Assembly: GCA_021234155.1 (NCBI GenBank)
Contig: JAJEKV010000161.1
Coordinates: 1,021,316-1,085,315 of the forward strand
From: Isoetes taiwanensis
Taxonomy: Eukaryota > Streptophyta > Lycopodiopsida > Isoetales > Isoetaceae
Direction: 5' to 3'
DNA: 64,000 nucleotides
Part shown: piece by piece, positions 1 to 12,649 of the stretch
How the letters are laid out: every line of letters begins with the position of its first letter
Position numbering within the stretch: the stretch's first letter is position 1
The notes under the pieces: generated by a model
The model's database searches: none
Seen by the model: the letters and a program-made list of their open reading frames with translations, nothing else
Told to the model about the DNA's origin: nothing
Program-made: the position numbers and the translations under genes

Positions 1-204
1 GTAACGTTTTTAAAATTATGAAAGAAATCTTTTCCAACCTTGAGTCGACGCTAGATGCGAATGCAATATAGAATAATGGTAGAAGACATTCCACAGGTTA
101 GGAAAAATGTGATGTTGTTGGGCCTGGTTAAGTAGGTAGTTAGGTTTCTCATGAACATTATGAAGTTAATCTTCTATTTGAGTTATTTTCTTATTCTTGA
201 AAAG

Positions 205-600
205 ATGTAACCTCTTTGCAGCTGGATTTTGCAGCCCATTCTAATAGCAGAGAGCTATGGTGGTGATGACGAACCAGTTGATACACTACTTCAGCGTCTA
301 TTTCGACAACTTTTCTACAAATTCTGCCATTCCCTTCTATGTGTAGATCCTCTTAGAGCAACATGTTTCAAAAGATATCCACGGGCAAACTTGCTTTGAT
401 TGCTATGTTATACATCATTCATGGCATAATCTATCATACTCTCTGTACAATGCTTGAAGAAGTTCCTGATGAAGTTCTCTGCAAAAGAGAGCTGCAAATG
501 TGCTTAGACTTTGCCTAGCAAGACTATGAGAAGGGCATAAATGTTGGCTGTGATCTTCTTACATTGGACGGTGTGGTCTTTCCCTATTTCTTATTGCATT
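205..600 (+). pseudogene. Unresolved decayed gene fragment
   Basis: A pyrimidine tract ending TTTGCAG at about 222 could be an old splice acceptor. Further on, positions 455-520 read VPDEVLCKRELQMCLDFA and then a stop. A closely similar peptide (NEVLCKRQLQVYLEF) occurs at 4434-4480, so both are probably fragments of one source gene. There is a loose resemblance to the oligonucleotide-binding part of MCM helicases, but it is too weak to name. No complete reading frame survives. Confidence 0.25.
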
Positions 601-1139
601 GTGCAGATTGAGAAGGCATGTTGGCATCGCATTTTCTGGTGCCAATATGTCATAAGCGAGCAGGGTTTAGGGCAAATTGTCCAGGTTCAATCTTCTGATT
701 CTTCCCTGATATGGCAGCAAGCAACTAATTCAGATGGTGCGGTGACCACTCAACTATTACAACTGCATGTAAGCTTCAGATCTCTCCTATAAAATGTAAT
801 AATAGCTCTGCCGGAATAATTTATAGGGCATGAAATCAATGTGTGATATTCTTTTAAAGGGTTTGTCTTTACAACTTGAATTTCCTTTGTATGTTTTCCA
901 TTCCTTTGCATTGCCAATTCGTCATGCCATCACAGATCATATTCGTGCTTAACCAGAACAACTAGTTTCAGTTTTTCCAAAGTAGGTTTTTTTCAGCCAC
1001 ACTTTATGACATTCTAGAGGTTTCTATACGCGTGGTAAAGATTTCTCGTCTGGACCATGCTTTGCCTGAATAGTGGTTTGGGCATCAGAATATAAAGGCA
1101 TTCAAATTACATTGTTGGTTGTCCTCAAAATTGTTTTTT

Positions 1140-3095
1140 TGTTCCTGAATGTGCACCTCTGGAGGTTTTAAAATGTTTTGAGATGATGAAACTATCTGGT
1201 GTATCTCCAAATGCTGTCACATTTGCTTGCACCTTGAAAGCTTGTGGTAGCCTAGGAGCCATAGATGATGGTCGTAAAGTACAAAAGGGATATGAAGGAG
1301 ATATCCTTGTTGGAAATGCTTTATTTGATATGCATGCCAAATGTAGCTCACTTGCAGAGGCACAGGACGCCTTTGACAAGCTCCAGGACGAAGTATTGAG
1401 TCTTGGAATACATTAATTATTGGATATGCTGAAAATGGACTTGGACAAGAAGCACAAAAATGTTTTATATAGATGCAGGTTGATGGTCTGGCTCCAAATG
1501 CTGTGACATTAGTTTTGTAGCAATATGGGAGCTTTAGATTGGGGCCAAGAGATACACACAATAATTGCATGGAAAGGGTATGAAAAGGATCTTTTTGTTG
1601 GCAACAGCTTAGTTGATATGTATGCCAAATGTGGTGAACTTAAGAGGCAAGGGATGTTTTGATAAGCTTGTTTACTTAGATATAGTGTCATGGAATGCTT
1701 TAATTACAGGATATGCTGAAAGCGGATTGAGTCACGAGGTCTTGAAATGTTTTAGGCAGATGCAATTGGAGGGTGTCTCTCCAGATAGTGTCACCTTTGT
1801 TGTCATACTGAAAGCATGTAGCATAATAAGAGCTTTAGACATTGGGCAGAGATACACATCAATGTTGCAGAGATGGGTTTGGAGCAGGATTCTTTTGTAG
1901 GGCCATCTTAATTGACATGTATTCCAAATGTGGCTCGTTTAGAGAGGCACGGGAGGTATTTGACAAGCTGCCAGTTAGGAATGTTGTGTCATGGAATGCA
2001 CTCATTGCAGGATATGCTGAAAAGGGATTTGGCCAGGATGCACTAGACTGTTATGATCAAATGCAACAGGAGGGCATATCTGCAGATGTTGTCACGTTTG
2101 TCTCCATCTTGAAAGCTTGCAGCAATATGTGTACCATAGATAGAGGCCGTGAGATACAGATTAAGCTTGCTAGTAAAGGATTCTCGGACGATGCTTTTAT
2201 TGGTTCCATTTTGGTTGACATGTATGCAAAGTGTGGCTCACTTTCAGAAGCTAGAGAAGTCTTTGACATGCTGCAGGTACGTGACCTTGTGTCATGGAAT
2301 TCAATGATAAGAGGATATGCCATGGACTATCAGGCCAAAATGGTCATCAAATGCTTCCAAGACATGCAAAAGCAGGGTCTTAAACCTGATGCTACTACAT
2401 TTGTGTGCCTTCTTACAGCATGCAGTCGTGACAACCTGGTGATGAAAGGCCTTGAGTATTTGAGAATAATGACAGCAGAATGTATGATCCCGCCAGTAAT
2501 GGATCATTACACTTGCATGATTGATCTTCTTGCACGATCGGGTTGCTTTTATGTGGCAGATAAGCTGCCTGAAGGCGCACCATTTCTTGCATATGAAGAA
2601 GCAGTGACAGCTTTGATCAGTGCTTGTTGGAGCTATAGGGAACTAGAATTAGGACTTAAGTACTTCCAACAGTTAGTGCCAATGAATCCAGCAAATTCCT
2701 CCCCATATATTCTCATGGGAAGCATCTATGCAATGGCTGGATGGTTGGAGGAAGCAAGTAGAATTGAAGAGCTGAGAAAGCATGCTGGAGCTACAAAAAA
2801 CCTGCTATGGCTTTGATTGAGGTGAACAGGAAGGTCTATCAATTTGCAGTGGGTGATAATCAAGATAGTCAAATCACATCAATGTTAGAAACCTTAAGTG
2901 CACGCATGAAGGAGAGGGGATATGTGCCAAATCTGAATCTTGTCCTGAAGCCTGTCACGGATGCGGAGAAGGAAGAAGCTCTGTGTGGACATGCGGAGAA
3001 ACTAGCTATAGCCTTTGGAATCCTACATACACCACAAGGGCAAGCTAGTTTTTCCATGCATTCTCCCTTTTTTCTTTCTTCATCTATTTGTTGAA
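1140..3095 (+). pseudogene. Broken PPR-DYW RNA-editing-type gene
   Basis: This encodes tandem plant pentatricopeptide repeats of the PLS type, the class that binds organelle transcripts and directs C-to-U editing. Repeat hallmarks recur: DMYAKCGS, VFDKLPVRNVVSWN, GYAEKG, VTFVSILKAC. Roughly seven to eight repeats are visible, then an E-type segment (MNPANSSPYILMGSIYAMAGW) and the start of a DYW domain (ALIEVNRKVYQFAVGD). The DYW zinc-binding start HAEKLAIAFGIL lies near 2990-3025. The frame breaks at least four times (about 1395, 1500, 1670-1850, 2800), and the sequence diverges after about 3045, so the second zinc motif and the DYW terminus are missing. The best surviving block is 1842-2816. 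It lacks a convincing start, transit peptide and C terminus, so I call it a pseudogene. Confidence 0.9.
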
Positions 3096-3099
3096 TGAT

Positions 3100-4245
3100 A
3101 GGTAAGTAGCTCAAACCATGTAAATCAAGCCATGATCTGTTAGATCTGATTCACAAAATTTTACGTTTGCAAAGTTTGCACCTTCATAAATTCTGTTAAC
3201 TTTAGTATAACTTCTTGCACTGTTGCTGGCAAATCTGGGGTCCTTGCCAGTGCACGATAGGGGACCTGTGTTCTTTGGAAGCCATGTCTTTATTTTGCAC
3301 TAGGTATAAGTTTATGTCGTATATTGTTTATAGAAAATGTTGCTCAATGCATTCTTCTGTTATAAATGCCAGAATGAATGACTCTGCCATTCCTATTTCT
3401 AATTTGAGAGGTTGTTTTGCGTGTTCTCATCCCTCTCTTTTTCACCATTACATCATATTTTCATGCTGTGCTCCTGTGTTGGACGTTCTGCAGCATGTTA
3501 AAATCTCAGACGACGAGAGAGGTTGAAACCTCAGCTTGATGTGCTGGTTTTGATATAATCGTCCCATTCGGGGCCAACAAGATTGATGAGCAGCTATGGT
3601 ATGAAGATCCTATGAACATGTAAAAAAGGGATATGGTAAGTGCACTATCTTATGTTCCACTTGAATTCCATAGTCGATTTTCTTAAAAGCCAAAAGGTCT
3701 AATTGATTTAGCTCGGAGGTCATTCAAAAGGGCAGTTAGACAGTAGACGTGCACAACTGATTTGTATTGCTTCCCCTTTATTGTACCTAGAGTCTATTTA
3801 CAATTGATAATATGTTGATCCTCAAATTGTCTGATGTAGAATGGTATTACACGTTGATTATTAAATAACCTGTACAAAAGGAGCTTTCTTTCGAGCATTA
3901 ATGACTTTTTCTGGCGCATTTAAAGAATAAAGAAGAGTTTGTCTTTTAAGTTTGTGTGCACAACAAATTTCTGTTTGGATGTCATTCATAGCCATATCCA
4001 GATCTTATGGATCGTTTTAGCATGCGGCCCATGGTTCTTAAAATATTATGTCTGTTCTTTCTAGCTGAAACCCATTTCTGTAATCAACATTGTTGGTTTC
4101 TGTTGTGCAGTTGCTCCATCATAAGCAAATATGTGGCAGTGTATGTCCCCTATCTGTTAAATGGTTTTTATCAGGGTGTATAGGCTGATTTTATACTCTT
4201 CCTCATAAATGCTGACATAAGCGGGCATGTGCTGCTTACAAGAGC
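3100..4245. other. No supportable gene
   Basis: AT-rich sequence between two gene fragments. I see only short, low-quality open frames, with no recognisable repeat or RNA gene. Confidence 0.5.
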
Positions 4246-4540
4246 CCATTCTACTGAGTGTTCAGAGGCTGTGTTCAAGCTTTTACGCCCAATGCTGCTA
4301 AGCATTTTTCTGAGGTTAGTCACTCATTGCCCATTAGAAAAGCTAAAGGAAATGTTGCTCATATTGTAGCAGAAAAAGTGCACGTCTTTTCATGTGGTCA
4401 TATTGTGCCTGCTGAAAGCATATTAATTCCTAATGAAGTCCTCTGCAAAAGACAACTGCAAGTATACTTAGAGTTTTGCACAGCAGGACATGCCCTAGAT
4501 GCTACTGGCATCATTATTCCCGGTTATGGACAAACTTAGC
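4246..4540 (+). pseudogene. DDX11/CHL1-like helicase fragment
   Basis: The peptide PNAAKHFSEV, then a spacer, then KVHVFSCGHIVPAESIL (about 4375-4427) resembles the region of the DDX11/CHL1 family of iron-sulphur DNA helicases. In that family a 'NPA.HF..V' segment is followed by 'V..FSCGH.IPP.NILP'. The usual segment between them (AVVIAGGTMQP in the family) is replaced by unrelated residues. After AESIL the frame switches to an unrelated peptide (IPNEVLCKRQLQVYLEF) that is also found near 455-520. It is therefore a short, internally rearranged, probably chimeric remnant and not a gene. Confidence 0.5.
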
Positions 4541-5512
4541 AAGGAGATCTATTTTCATTATGTCTCTGTCCAACAGGCACAACAGAAATTATAACCCTCT
4601 TAGCACGAAGGCATTTTCTTTCCAATACAAGTTAGAACTATCTTAAGAATTCTCAGAATAAACATAGCATGGTGGCTAGATGAATATTGGTGCATTTTCA
4701 GTAAAGCTTTTGGTTGGCGTATCACTCATTTAGGAGGATAGTAAGGTAGATGAGCATGAGGCACCTCTTTGATCAGCCAGTAAGGTTCCAAAGCCAATCT
4801 TGACACTATCAGGCTGTAGAAAGATTATCATGCCAAGGACTGACTTCTTCGTTGATAAGGTTTGTTAGAAATATTGCATCATTCTTCCACTTGCCTTCTG
4901 TAAGCTCCTCGCATGTGCCGTTTTGGTATGGGCAGGGCAATACATGACAAATAATGAGTTTTTCTTCGGTCGTTTTTTAAGATCTGCTGCAGCCGATGAG
5001 CTAAAAGAGCTCTGAAGGCGATGAGCACCGGAGCCAAAACCTCCATTGAAGCACCAGAGTCTTTTTTTTGCATCCACCGAGGCTGCCATTACTTACCATA
5101 GCCTCCCGTTTACATGATAAATCTGGCTCAGATTGAAGACATGCAGTATGAAATTGCAAAAGTGGTAGTTTGATAGTCAGATTTGATCATGCATTGGCAG
5201 AAATTGCGCCGTCGTCCCCTGATTTTTCCTACCCGTGCATAATAAGTTGCAATTGGAATTTGATGCAGCAGAGAATGGGCAGATTCTGATGAAAAACTTG
5301 TGATATTGTAAGAAAAATGGATATCTACCACAGATTTTGGACAAAAATCTTCAGTTCCCTGCGAATTTCATGAGGTATTTCATGCCTTCAGACTCCGCTA
5401 TTTCTAGTTTAGAGGGATTTTCCTTCAATTTTGAAGGGATTTCCAAATGCCCGTTCTAAATCTAAAAGATTAAAAGATTTTTGCTTAAAAACAGAAATTC
5501 AAGCAATTCCCT

Positions 5513-5715
5513 TACTCTAGGAGATGGATAGACTGTAAAACCGAGTTTGGATTTCTTGCCAAAGTCGACCGACATACGTTCCATTGATAAAGAACCCAGG
5601 CCGGAACCCGTGCCTCCACCTACTGCATTAAAAATAAGAAATCCCTGCAAGCCGGAGCAATTATCTGCAAGCTTTCTGACACGATCAATGCAAAGATCAA
5701 CATTTTCCTTCCCAA
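5513..5715 (-). pseudogene. Isolated alpha-tubulin exon
   Basis: Read on the minus strand, this encodes about 67 residues of alpha-tubulin: [18 protein letters not shown], then the GTP-binding signature [11 protein letters not shown], then [15 protein letters not shown]. Alpha- rather than beta-tubulin is indicated by [10 protein letters not shown] and [12 protein letters not shown]. Just upstream in the sense direction lies a good splice acceptor (TTTGTGCAG, complement of about 5716-5724), and the exon ends near a GTAAGG donor-like site (about 5511). So one exon with intron edges was copied from genomic DNA. Substitutions at conserved positions (SMERMSVDF for LLERLSVDY) suggest decay. No other tubulin exons are recognisable nearby. 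Confidence 0.85.
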
Positions 5716-5899
5716 CTGCACAAAGGAAACTTACAATGGTAAGAACAGAGCCCGTGGCCATGGCCGTCGTGGTTGTAGCTTCTACCGACTCCATTTGCTC
5801 TGCCAGCATTAGAAGCAATCGCCATCGCCGGAGCACAGTATAGCTCGTTGCCAGGCGTCGAGTAGGATATTCTTTGAAAAATACGTGGCAGGTAAACAT

Positions 5900-6930
5900 T
5901 AAAATAGATTGCGGCGCAGAAAAATTCGGAAGGGGACAAAAACAATGAAAAATTAGAAACTGCTTTATATATGTCTAGGTGAATCAACTCTAGCATATTT
6001 GCCTTACATGCATTTGTACATTGTGTTTGTGTTTGTGTAAGTAACCTCTAATATGCCACATGAAAGATATTCATTGCTACCCCAATGTTCCATTGTTTTG
6101 CCAATACCTATATTTATATTATTGGTCAACAAGATTTAGTTATTAAATCTTGCAAGGCCATTAAGTCGACTATAGACTACCCATTATATTTACACACTTT
6201 GGATAGATTCATAAAATTTGACATGCCATACTATTGTTACTATTCACATCAATTTGTCAAATTAGTTTGCACCATGATAATAGCACCTATGGTAACTAAC
6301 AAATTTTCACAAGTTCTCTACAAAAATTGACTGCACATTTGATCGCTATTTGGTCAAATTTTGGGTGGGAGTTTGATTAGAGGTTTGATAGAAATGGAAG
6401 CAATAGATTGATTGTGAGTTTGACTATATGTTGACAGAGAGTTGTCTGTATTCTTAGAAGGCCTAGGAGCTCTTCTCTCTTGTGGCTGTGCTAGCCTCTG
6501 TGCTAGCAAAGTCTTATGGTATTTTGCATGCTAATAAAATGATGAACCTCATATAGAATCTATAGATTCCGAATCTACAAAGCTTATTTTTTGAATAGGC
6601 TATAGGAAGTGCATGCATTCCAGTTGCAACCTACACAATTTGTGAATGTTAATGCATTCCTATTTTGAATCATTTTAATTGGAAGCCAATTTATTCAATT
6701 GGAAGATAAGGATCCTTCATAAGTGTACATGCAGAAAATTTAAGGATTTGGTGACAATACCGCCAATAACTTCTTTGACCATGTGCTCCCTTGATTGTTG
6801 GTAGTAAAAAGACCACAGCCCTTAACTTAGAATCTTATACAATCTCTCAGGAATATTGGGTAGTCTTAATAGAATGTTGCTAAATGTAAATCTTATAGAA
6901 ATTTGAAAAATTTATACTTCCCAGTGTATG
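5900..6930. other. No supportable gene
   Basis: AT-rich spacer. An 81-codon frame at 6085-6330 has no recognisable motif and no neighbouring gene signals. Confidence 0.4.
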
Positions 6931-6934
6931 TACA

Positions 6935-7620
6935 TTCGACTTCATACACTCCCTTATAGTACAAAGACTTGTATATATATATATATATCTATTATATATA
7001 TACAATTATATTATGGGTCCTATGGGGGGGTGAAAGTTTGTAGAGATTATTCCTGGCCGTCGATTTTTTGAGGTGTCGCCACAATAGACGTTGGATTTGA
7101 TGGGGGCATGCATGGGGCATGCATGGGGCATGCACCCCATCCCTGGGCCGTCGATCGGGCACGTGAGAAATCGTGGCCCTTGATTTTAAGCTTAAGAAGG
7201 TGCAAGGAAATTATTGGTAGAGATTGATCTCTACTGGCCCATCTCTCGAGATGGGCCGGCCCGCAGACGGTGACACTTCAATCAACCCCAAGCCCCTTTT
7301 ATTTGGGGCTTTTGATGTGGTGGATTAGATCTAGGGATTCATTGGGGCATTTTATCCGGACCGGCCCATCCTTGAAATTAGGGCATTTTCCTTCAACAAA
7401 ACAAAAAAGGCCATTTCATATTTAATGTTTATTAAATATTGGATGTCTATTTTCTTGTGAAGTGTCGCCATCTCATGCTTTCTTAGATCTTTATTAAATT
7501 TCGTATTTTTTAAATTGCGACGTGGCGGATGGAGGAGGAAAAGAGAATGTGGAGCATTTACTCAGGGGGCATGCCCCTCTTTCCTTTGGGATTTTTTGCT
7601 TCATACTAACTGGCCGGAGT
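6935..7620 (-). repeat. Diverged family C relic
   Basis: The left edge carries the family C terminus (TATAGTACAAAGACTTGTATATA, 6953-6977 region) followed by a TA tract (6972-7003). The sequence 7090-7200 (GCATGCATGGGGCATGCATG, CCATCCCTGG, GTGGCCCTTGATTTT, AGGTGCAAGGAA) matches the conserved block of the better-preserved copies at 27610-27885 and 56500-56640. A triple ATGGGGCATGC repeat lies at 7108-7133. No coding capacity is seen. Confidence 0.6.
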
Positions 7621-8975
7621 ATAAGCTACGGTTTGAAGGTCCGCCATAGTGGGGTTCTCTAACAGGGAATAAAAGGAAGCAAAGAAAGAGGCGAGATTTT
7701 GTGTGTTAGGATCCTTCGAACAAGTTTTGAAGGTTCTCTCTCGTGGAACCCTAAATTATTCTAGAAAGTCTCAGTAGTCTCTGCCTGCATTCTACGGCAT
7801 TCATGGGTTGGGAGCAACAGATTGGAGCCGAGCTGGTTTCCTAGCCGTTGGCCTTTGGCGTGGCTATATACTACTGAAATCTCGCGGTCGCCGATCCCAA
7901 CCCCAGCGTAAGTACAAAGATCGACTGCAGAATGGCAAACCCACATTTTTTCAGAGCGCATGTAAAGGGTTGTTGAATGATTTGGAGTATTATGTCATTA
8001 TAGCACTCTCTTTTGCCATGTTTTGGCCAATTCGATTATTGCACATAAAGATTATAAGGGTGGATATATAGTTGCATCCGGCTTTGTGGCAATAGAAAGA
8101 TCGTGTGGCTTCCGTGTTCTTATTATTTGGACTCGTTTCCCTTGTGAGGGAAAAAAAACAAAATTGGTACCTCTACCTCGGGAGGTTCGTCGTTGATTGC
8201 CATATTGGTTTATGGCATGGAATTTTCAACGCTTTTACCTAGGTGACAATCATGATCACTAAGATAGCGGAAATAGCAAAATCCAAAGACGCAAGATCCG
8301 CTTAAAGGCCAAAGATTTGTTCCTCGCAAATGATGGGAGAAACCATGGCTTTGTACTAACTTTTGGTTGTGATATATGCGTGGCGCTTTGAACCGATATG
8401 GCAATGGAACCCGGCCTTGGTGTTTTTAAGGATTTTGAAGATTCCTTGCTTGAATAAGCATTGCTAGTTTTTGCAATCTCGTGAGCTTTTTCAGCTTGAT
8501 CTTTTAAGTCAGGTCATTGATGGAAAAGATGCCAGAGCTTCCTTTGAGGAATTTCCCTACTATCTCAAGTAAGCAAAAAGCTTGGCCTTTCATTTGTTTT
8601 TTTGCTTATAACCAAGTTATATCTTCTCGCATGTCAAATTCATGTAATAGGTTGGATCTAGAGAGTAGAAGATGTAAAGTAACAGATTGACGCAACCTTT
8701 GACTAGGTGTTGACAGAGAGTTTTTTGTTAAATCCGACTATGCTCATGTATTTTGCAGATTAATTATGCGAAGGTTGTGGTGCAAAACATATGCAAAACG
8801 CAAACTTTCCAGTTTGCACCTGATTAAAACCACGTTTTAAAGACATGAAGAAAAAGTGAGGGAGTTTCACAAGAACCGTTTTAGATCTGCAGTTGGGGCC
8901 CAGAATGGAAGTAAAGCTATTGCACAGCGGATTTGTATATTTTGGGATTTTGGTATATGGATATGCTTACACTTA
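7621..8975. other. No supportable gene
   Basis: Unique-looking AT-rich sequence with a few 60-90 codon frames (for example 7808-8071) that have no recognisable domain. No RNA gene seen. Confidence 0.4.
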
Positions 8976-8978
8976 TTT

Positions 8979-9150
8979 GGGAGTTTGATAGACATGTATG
9001 CAAAATGTGACATAGAGTGTTGCTTTTTCATCTTTGTTACCATGCACATACCTGGTTTGATTTCTTGGAATGCAATGATTTCAGGGTATGCACGGAAGGG
9101 GCAGAATACTGTTGTCCTTCACTTGCTTGAAAGAATGCAACAGATTGTCT
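8979..9150 (+). pseudogene. PPR repeat scrap
   Basis: One and a half PPR units are readable: GSLIDMYAKC, an eroded linker, then LISWNAMISGYARKGQ and LLERMQQ. This is the same repeat type as the broken PPR gene at 1140-3095. Frame and context are lost on both sides. Confidence 0.7.
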
Positions 9151-10219
9151 ATCCGTCAATGCAGTCTCAGATGCATATCCTTTGTATTGCTTTCGTAAAT
9201 TTGAAGATTTACGATTTGCGTGTGATCTTGGAGCTATAAGCGTAATCCTAGACCACTTTAAGGTTCAGATCTCCTTTGATTTAATTTATGTTTCTATTCT
9301 TAGAACGATATTCTCCTTGCAGCCCACCCTTGAAGAAGATCTTTTGAGAGCTTGGCTTCAGCCTATTTTCCATCGGTCGTTATCCAAAGCAGGGGATGAG
9401 GCAACATCAAGATTGCAACCGAGAACCACTCCCCGAAGTCTTGACGGCAAAAGAGCTCTCCCGTGGAACACTTGAAGTGGTAAGAACCGCATGATTTTGA
9501 TGGTTGCTCGATTCCCACATATTAAGAAGATGACTCTTTCTTTTCCTCCATTTCTAGCACTCTCCCGATTTTCACTATTTTGAGTTCGTTTCATACAACA
9601 GGCACCAAATTAGCTCAGATTTTATTCTATAGCTTTTACTTGATGCTTGCATACAGATCATCATCGCTAGCAAAGACCACCGTTGCCTTTGATTTTCCTT
9701 CCTTTTTAAGTGCCATTTTTACATTTATAGCTTTCTTTTGATCTTGGACATCTTTTGCTTCGTTCTTTATTGTTACAAAAGGCGTCTACTATACCGCTCA
9801 TGCAACAAGTGTTTGTGGCCAAGGAACACTTTTATGTGCTCCAAATTCAGCCAGAAATCGGTGGTAAGTCTTAGCGGGATGATTTAAGTTCTATAAGTTT
9901 ATTGAAGTATGCAAGATTCGACAATTCATAAGAAGAATTTATGAACTGGTATATACCGGTTAAATACTTTTCATTGTACATTCTTACATGCATGTAAGTC
10001 TAGGTGTGTGAGATGGGGACATATTTAGCTAGCACAGATAATGCAATTCGAACAAGAGATAAAGCCTTGCATGTGTCAAATTCTTGTTTAGTTGTTCACT
10101 GTGATAAAGCCTAGTTGGATTGCTGCTAGTATGCTGTTATTGCTATAGCTAGGAAGGTCTCTAAGATGCTGAATATGTAGAACATGGATACATTTCTTTC
10201 CACTTTGAAAGGATGTAGA

Positions 10220-10470
10220 ATTTTAAGCAGGAAGTTGCAAAAAACAGTTTTCTAGATAGAGATGCTGTGATTGGAATTGTGGTACATCTGCAAAGGCACT
10301 TGATGTCTGCTCCATTTTGACAGATAGTGATGAGGTGATGTTTTAGAATACATCAATTCCAAAGTATACAGAGGTCACCAAGCTTGAGACTTTTTCAATA
10401 AAATGCGCCTAGGGGTTTTGTCTCCTAATGTTGTGACGTTTACTCATAATTTGAAAGCTTACATGTTATG
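10220..10470 (+). pseudogene. Second PPR repeat scrap
   Basis: Short out-of-frame pieces of PPR repeats, clearest near 10404-10460 (MRLGVLSPNVVTFTHNLKA). It may belong to the same decayed gene as the scrap at 8979-9150, split by insertions and frameshifts. Confidence 0.5.
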
Positions 10471-10479
10471 CAGGTTATA

Positions 10480-12640
10480 TGTTACCTTTGGATTTGCCTT
10501 TGGATTTAACCCCCGCTATATTTTCTGGTTGTTGAGATGTGATATTGGCCTCCTATTTCCATGCATTTGAGATATAGCCAGCAATGCATTTGATACCACT
10601 CTATTGACGTATTCTAACAGTGAAAAGGCAATCTTCTAATTCATTTGATGTCTATTGCATAAGTTGATGTGTTTTTGGCTCATTTTTATTCTTGCTTTTC
10701 CACAGCACTGGACAATGAAGAGGATAAATGAAATGGCTTCTTCCATCTTAGGACGAGGAAAGCCAGTTTGCTTGGATCTTCTGCTCAACAGATAGTCTCT
10801 GCAACCAAAGATGGTATGGTTTGGTTTGGTTTTTCGCATAATATTTGGTGTTTTTTCTGTTTAAACCTTTATTTCTTACCTCAAATAGATAAATGGACTT
10901 TGTTGCGATAAACACTAGGAGCTACTATATCTATCTTAGATATCATCCATGAAGGATAATGGGACATATTTTCCAGACGTTATTTGGCATGCGGCCGTGT
11001 GGTGATGTTGATTATCTATGTTCAATTCTATAAATCGTTTCAAATTTATATTTGAGAATATGAACATATATTGCAGGCCAAGTATGTATATGCAGATACA
11101 ACCAAGAAGTTTCACAGTGAACTACTCTTATGATTTGCATATGCAGCAACCTAAGGCACACTGATTCAGTTTTGAAGAAGTTTGCAAGCGCATATATATC
11201 AAGCAAACTCTCACATATTTGACCATTGGCAATAAATAGACATCTCTTCGTACTATATCTCTCATTGACAATGTCATGGATGGAAGCTTCTTACTAACCA
11301 TCCATCAATTCATAAAAGTTTTCTTGAGAGGTTTGCCCACTAAGATAAATATCTTTTGCTTGGAGTTTTTAAAGTTGTAAATTACATTATTAAATGTTTC
11401 TCTTGGCAAGAAGCTGATGAATGCATTAAATATGGCAATTGGATGCTGATTTGCATAAGATATTTTCTGTTTGCATGCATTATTTAGTTGTAGATATTTG
11501 AAGGATATTTTGTTGTTAGATGTATTTTTGCTGCAATTCTTGCTTTTGTTCCTACTTCATTCCTATTTGCAAGAACCAGAGTACGTAACAACATAGAAGG
11601 TGAAGTTCACTTACATTTTATTGAGTTTTGGCCTATCCGTCTCCGTGCTCTCATTTGAAATATGTGTGCCCGTTCAAAAGTTCATGCTCTTTTTCAATAG
11701 CATGCAGAGCCTCTTCTTGGGTGCAAAACTGTGAGGAAGCAATCATTCATGCCAGATTTTGGCAAAGTTCCTTTCTTAAATATTCTGCAAGAGCAAAGAT
11801 GAAGCGTTATGGCAGATAAAATTTAAGAATTCTGAGGACATTTTCTTTGCAAAGGTTCGAAAGGAGGAGCATGCATAGATACAGTGTGCAGGCAACTGAA
11901 TTTGGACTATAATATCAAGAAAAAGAGCATTTTGTTTTGGAAAGATGTTGAGATGCAAAATTGCGCTAACGTTAGTTATTTGGATTCCAATTGCCTACTA
12001 ATCTTAACCTTCATCCAATTAGTACGGCTACATGTGCTTTATGAATACATCTCTCCTTTATGGCTATATCCATCTCTGCCTTCTTCGAATGGACCATTTC
12101 TGGTCCATCACCTGACCACTCTAGACATCCGAGGATATCCCAAATACCAAAACCCTAGCAGGCTAAGAGCTTGGGAAACCTATTTTTAGAAGGGCGTTTG
12201 TGGGAAGATTTTCCCCAGTGGACCATATTCCAACGTCTAAGATCTAAGATCTTACCACACGACAAATGAGGCTTCAAGCTACTCAATGGAAAACTACCCT
12301 AATAACTCATTGCCTTGAAGGAGATGAGTCACAGTAAGGTTTGATATGTATTGCACAATGAAATCCATACAAAAATCGATCTATGACAACCTTTAAGGAG
12401 TATCATGTGATTTCTTGATGGTTCTATAATAATCCTATTATAGAAACTTTACTAAATTCATGCTCATTTTTATGGTACGTTGTGTAGAAACTTTATCAAA
12501 GTCACGTTCACTTATATGAAATATTAGGTTGAAGAATTCCGGTTATTGTACAGTTTTTTGTAGCTAATTCTGAGCTATATGCAGCTTTATTTTGTTTTGC
12601 TCTAGCAAAAATCACGGGAAATTTTCATACAACTTTTAAA
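10480..12640. other. No supportable gene
   Basis: AT-rich sequence. Open frames such as 11884-12189 (101 codons) show no motif, and no repeat of the families seen elsewhere is obvious. Confidence 0.35.
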
Positions 12641-12649
12641 TCTCTCAAA

